Shown piece after piece: positions 60,933-64,000 of a stretch of 64,000 nucleotides of DNA (positions within the stretch are counted from its first letter, which is position 1; the number at the start of each line of letters is the position of its first letter). The notes beneath the pieces were generated by a model. It saw only the letters and a list, made by a program, of their open reading frames with translations. It made no database searches and was not told the DNA's origin. This DNA is from Liolophura sinensis. Taxonomy: Eukaryota > Mollusca > Polyplacophora > Chitonida > Chitonidae. The position numbers and the translations under genes were made by a program. Location: assembly GCF_032854445.1 (NCBI RefSeq), contig NC_088295.1, forward strand, positions 14,371,385 to 14,435,384, read 5' to 3'.

Positions 60933-61086
60933 GAGTATTTATTTATTTGATCGGTGTTTTAGGTCGTACTCAAGAATATTTTACTTATACGATGGCGGCC
61001 AGCATTATGGTGGAAAGAAACTGGGCAGAGCCCTGGGGAAACCCACAACCATCCGCAAGTTACTGGCAGAACTTCCCACTTACCCT
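60933..61086 (-). mobile_element. SINE-A copy, headless form
   Basis: TATTTATTTATTTGATCGGT start, body with GCGGCCAGCATTATGGTGGA, end at CTTCCCACTTAC. CCTTTCTTA near 60923 and again at about 61085 may be the target duplication. Confidence 0.85.
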
Positions 61087-62945
61087 TTCTTATCGATGTC
61101 TGCAGTCCAAAACAGGTGTCAATGGTGGCTCGTACCTCTCAGCTTGTCAGCACACACAGCAGCCCTGCTATGTTTCACTTGGTAATGACATATCAGTCTC
61201 ATATTCAAGACACTGCAACCCATTTTAAAACACGAACGCCATTAGGCTCATCTTCTTGGGTTAACAAGCATGCGCCATCCAGGAACGGTGCAGGCAAAAT
61301 GGCTGCCGCTTCAGTGGTGACTGCCTCATGATTTCGGAGCTGGTGTGCCATTACGGAGTGGAATATACCAGGGCTGTTATGTGTACCGGTAAGATGAGAG
61401 ACAAGAGCCACTCAGTGGTGTATGGTTTCACCAATGGTTGCTATAATACTCTGCCAGCCCAGTATAAAGGGAGGAGTTAAAATAGCCACCTGGGGCTACA
61501 TTTGTATATGCCTCAGAAGGAGATAAAAATTGTCCAGAAGAAAGCCCTTGGCATGTAATAAGCCCAACTGGCATTTCAGCTAGGGTTTATGCACAAATCC
61601 ACCTGTCTCGATGAACTGTTAGGCCCTGAAACGCCTGATTGGGCTTATTCATCAACTTTTGCCAATAACAAATAAGTTTTGGCTCATATTTTTGTTCTAT
61701 TGACTAACTTGGCGGAAGTCTCTATTCCCATACACATATTTTACTATGAATGTCTCCTGGCTGTCAACTAGATCTTACCCAAAATTAAAAGCTCACAGCT
61801 GATGTCTTGGCTAAATGTTAACTGAAGAGTTCACGATAAGTCAGCGCTTACATGTAGGGCTATTTCTTTACCCACCACCCAAAGGCGAATTCGGATCTGC
61901 TATTTGGTGGTAGGCTGGAAATACGATTAGCTGGCGGGCTTCCTCGGTGTTTCTGCTACACACAGAGCGCAGTTGTTGTGACGCCTGACCTAAGCTGAAC
62001 GGTGCGGGGAGGAACTTCGAGCTTTGAATCGGGTAGCATTTGCGACGATCGTACATACGTTAGCCGATTCACCGTCGGAGCAGTTGCGGCTACATCGATA
62101 TTCGTTATTACAACAACAACGCATTGGAATCAAGTTTAATTTTCTCCCACTGACCGTGTTATAAAACGTAAAAAACACAATAACGTTATTATCTTTACCC
62201 TGCTCTTCACATTAACACCTACAATAACTGCATAAGGCACAACCTTTTTTGAGAGTAAACATAAAAATAAAATTGACATTTCTCACCAAATTCACTATTT
62301 CTTGTACCATTCTCCAGTGGTCGGAGGTGAGTAAAGTCTCTTGAGTTGATGGGCTAGGACGATCAGGAAGTACACAAGTTATGTCCCTTCTTCCACCCAG
62401 CACAGATTATCACCTACTGTCACCTGATAAGAAATGCTGATAAATATCTAAGCCGCGATGGGCATAATCTTGTGTTTTATTTTTATCTGCTACGTCTACT
62501 CTGAAATGCTTTAAGTTGACGTGACCTAGCTGCATCTCCTGGTACTTTCTGATCGTCCAAGCCCAGCAACTCAAAGAACTTGGCCTTATATATGTATGAT
62601 CAAGGTTGTACGTAGCACTTAAAACGCCAACTGAGGCAGAAACAAGCTGCATTTTTAGTCTTTGGTATGACCCGTTGCAGGTTCGATCCCAGGTCTCCCG
62701 CTTTCATGGCAACCAAAGCGGCCACAGAGACTTAATTGTACATGTACATACTTCTCTCTATGTATAAAAACTTTTTCATACAAAGAGGTGTAGGCATATA
62801 AACCATGTCTTGGAGAGCCTGTGTCACAATTGGCCTCGGAACAATAAAAGTCGCAGACTGATGAAGGCATGTGGGTGAATTTCTATTGTATACTCCAGGC
62901 AATCTGGTTTTCTCCATCCATATCTGTGTCAGCATTAACATATCA

Positions 62946-63330
62946 TTTATTTACTTATTTGATTGGAGTTTTACGCAGTGCTGAAGAATATTTTACTTAC
63001 ACGACAGCAGCCTTTATTATGGTGGAAGGAAACAGAGAAGAGCCTGGGGAAATCCCACAACAATTCACAGTTTGCTGGCAGCCCTTCCCCCCTACAACCA
63101 GAGATGAAGCTAGTATGACAGCAGCCTCCATTATGGTGGGAGGAAACAGAGACGAGCCTGCAGAAAACCCACAACCATCCAGAGTTTGCCGGCAGTCCTT
63201 CCCATGTACGACCAGAGATGTAGGCTAGCATGAGGAGGATTTTAACTCACATCAATCGCCCTAGTGAGAGGCTCCCAAGTTATGGTGCTGCACTAGCACA
63301 CAACCACTTGGGCACAGAGGCCCCCATGTC
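62946..63330 (-). mobile_element. SINE-A, full length with internal duplication
   Basis: TTTATTTACTTATTTGATTG start; the middle body is present twice (63003 onward and 63116 onward, both with GACAGCAGCC and ATTATGGTGG). It continues to a complete tRNA-like head that ends GGCACAGAGGCCCC on plus, that is GGGGCCTCTGTGCC at the 5' end on minus. AACATATCA flanks it (62937-62945 and 63331-63339). Confidence 0.88.
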
Positions 63331-64000
63331 AACATATCAGCATCGTAAGTGGATACATGTACTTATAAGGCTATAAACATCAATCAGTAAGCTGCATCTT
63401 CTTGCTTGTTGCTTCAACCTTGTTAAACAAGGGTATTTCAGAATTAAAAATTAAATCAAGTCAAAATTCACAATAGCTGTAACATAGCCCAGAAGTCAAT
63501 GTTTTTGGGGCTCAGGACCCAGGTTAAAGGAATGGCCATTCTTAAATGATGGCAGTAACATTACTGATCGATCAAGCTGATTGTCTCCGCTAGAATTTAA
63601 GACCTGACATTACAAATTCCTGACACCAAGACCAAAATGTGACCTCAAGAAAAAAGTGAAACATTTCAGTTTTGTTCACTTTACAGATGTTTATGGCAAA
63701 TTTGTTTACTTATCATTAATTCTTCACTTACAAAATGGCAGTCAATTTCATGGGTGAAGGAAGCTGGAATCCCACAGTGAGGGTAAACTGATAATCTTTG
63801 GCAAGTTACTAACAATTTTGTCAGTTAAATTTTATCAAGTACATTTACTTATCTTGTGCATCAAGAAAAACCTTATACAAATGACAGCTTGAACCTAGTA
63901 CTGGAGAATTTGTGTGCACAACTGAGAAATGACATTCCCAGTAGCCATCTCTAGCCTCCTACAATCCAGCCTACTTCCTAATCTTTTTAAGACGCTTGAC

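Larger units (their letters stand above)
58887..64000. other. Region upstream of HAP40: SINEs, first exon not found
   Basis: The first HAP40 coding exon should lie here or beyond the window edge. No KLKKRFL-type coding end with a matching donor was found. An open stretch on minus at 62290-62403 followed by GTGAGA could be an exon of something but matches no family I know. Three SINE-A copies are listed separately. Confidence 0.35.

Noticed and set aside
62640-62710. Possible tRNA (GGTTCGATCCC box B)
   Set aside because: No acceptable box A at the right distance and no cloverleaf can be drawn around it.

Overview
The window looks like nuclear DNA of a marine lophotrochozoan, most likely a mollusc. 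It has spliced genes with GT-AG introns, AT-rich intergenic DNA, many minisatellites, and two abundant tRNA-headed SINE families of a type I recall from mollusc genomes. No species is assigned. Everything rests on reading and hand translation; no database was searched.

Four host protein-coding units could be assembled. (1) An uninterrupted bHLH gene of the ATOH8/Net type (minus, 11538-12425), alone in a gene-poor 20 kb. (2) A complete nine-exon PhzF/PBLD-like gene (minus, 23529-29866), here called PBLD-A. (3) A complete nine-exon paralogue (plus, 40269-52913), PBLD-B. The pair diverges head to head, and the seven internal exons have identical lengths and phases. (4) Eleven coding exons of the huntingtin partner HAP40/F8A (minus, 54118-58886), convergent with PBLD-B; its first coding exon was not recognised.

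The roughly 10 kb between PBLD-A and PBLD-B holds collinear relics of a third, decayed PBLD copy (exons 2, 4, probably 8, and 9, on the PBLD-A strand), separated by minisatellites with units of 44, 50, about 54 and 28 bp. A repeat lying downstream of PBLD-A recurs downstream of these relics. This fits an old tandem duplication whose second copy died while minisatellites grew in it. Several arrays abut splice junctions, and in HAP40 the functional 5' splice site lies in the outermost unit of a 29-bp array.

PBLD-B intron 1 (8.3 kb) is a nest of foreign DNA: an antisense, degenerate member of a large multicopy gene family of unknown function, two SINEs inserted in it, a shortened Ty3/gypsy LTR retrotransposon fossil beside it, and a 24-bp array ending just before exon 2. 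The flanks (1-11 kb, 12.5-22 kb, 59-64 kb) carry SINE copies and simple repeats but no gene I could identify.

The most notable functional observation is that PBLD-A has replaced the Ser-Glu of the conserved catalytic-type NLSETAF motif with Pro-Met, whereas PBLD-B keeps it. PBLD-A may therefore be a pseudoenzyme or a diverged paralogue.
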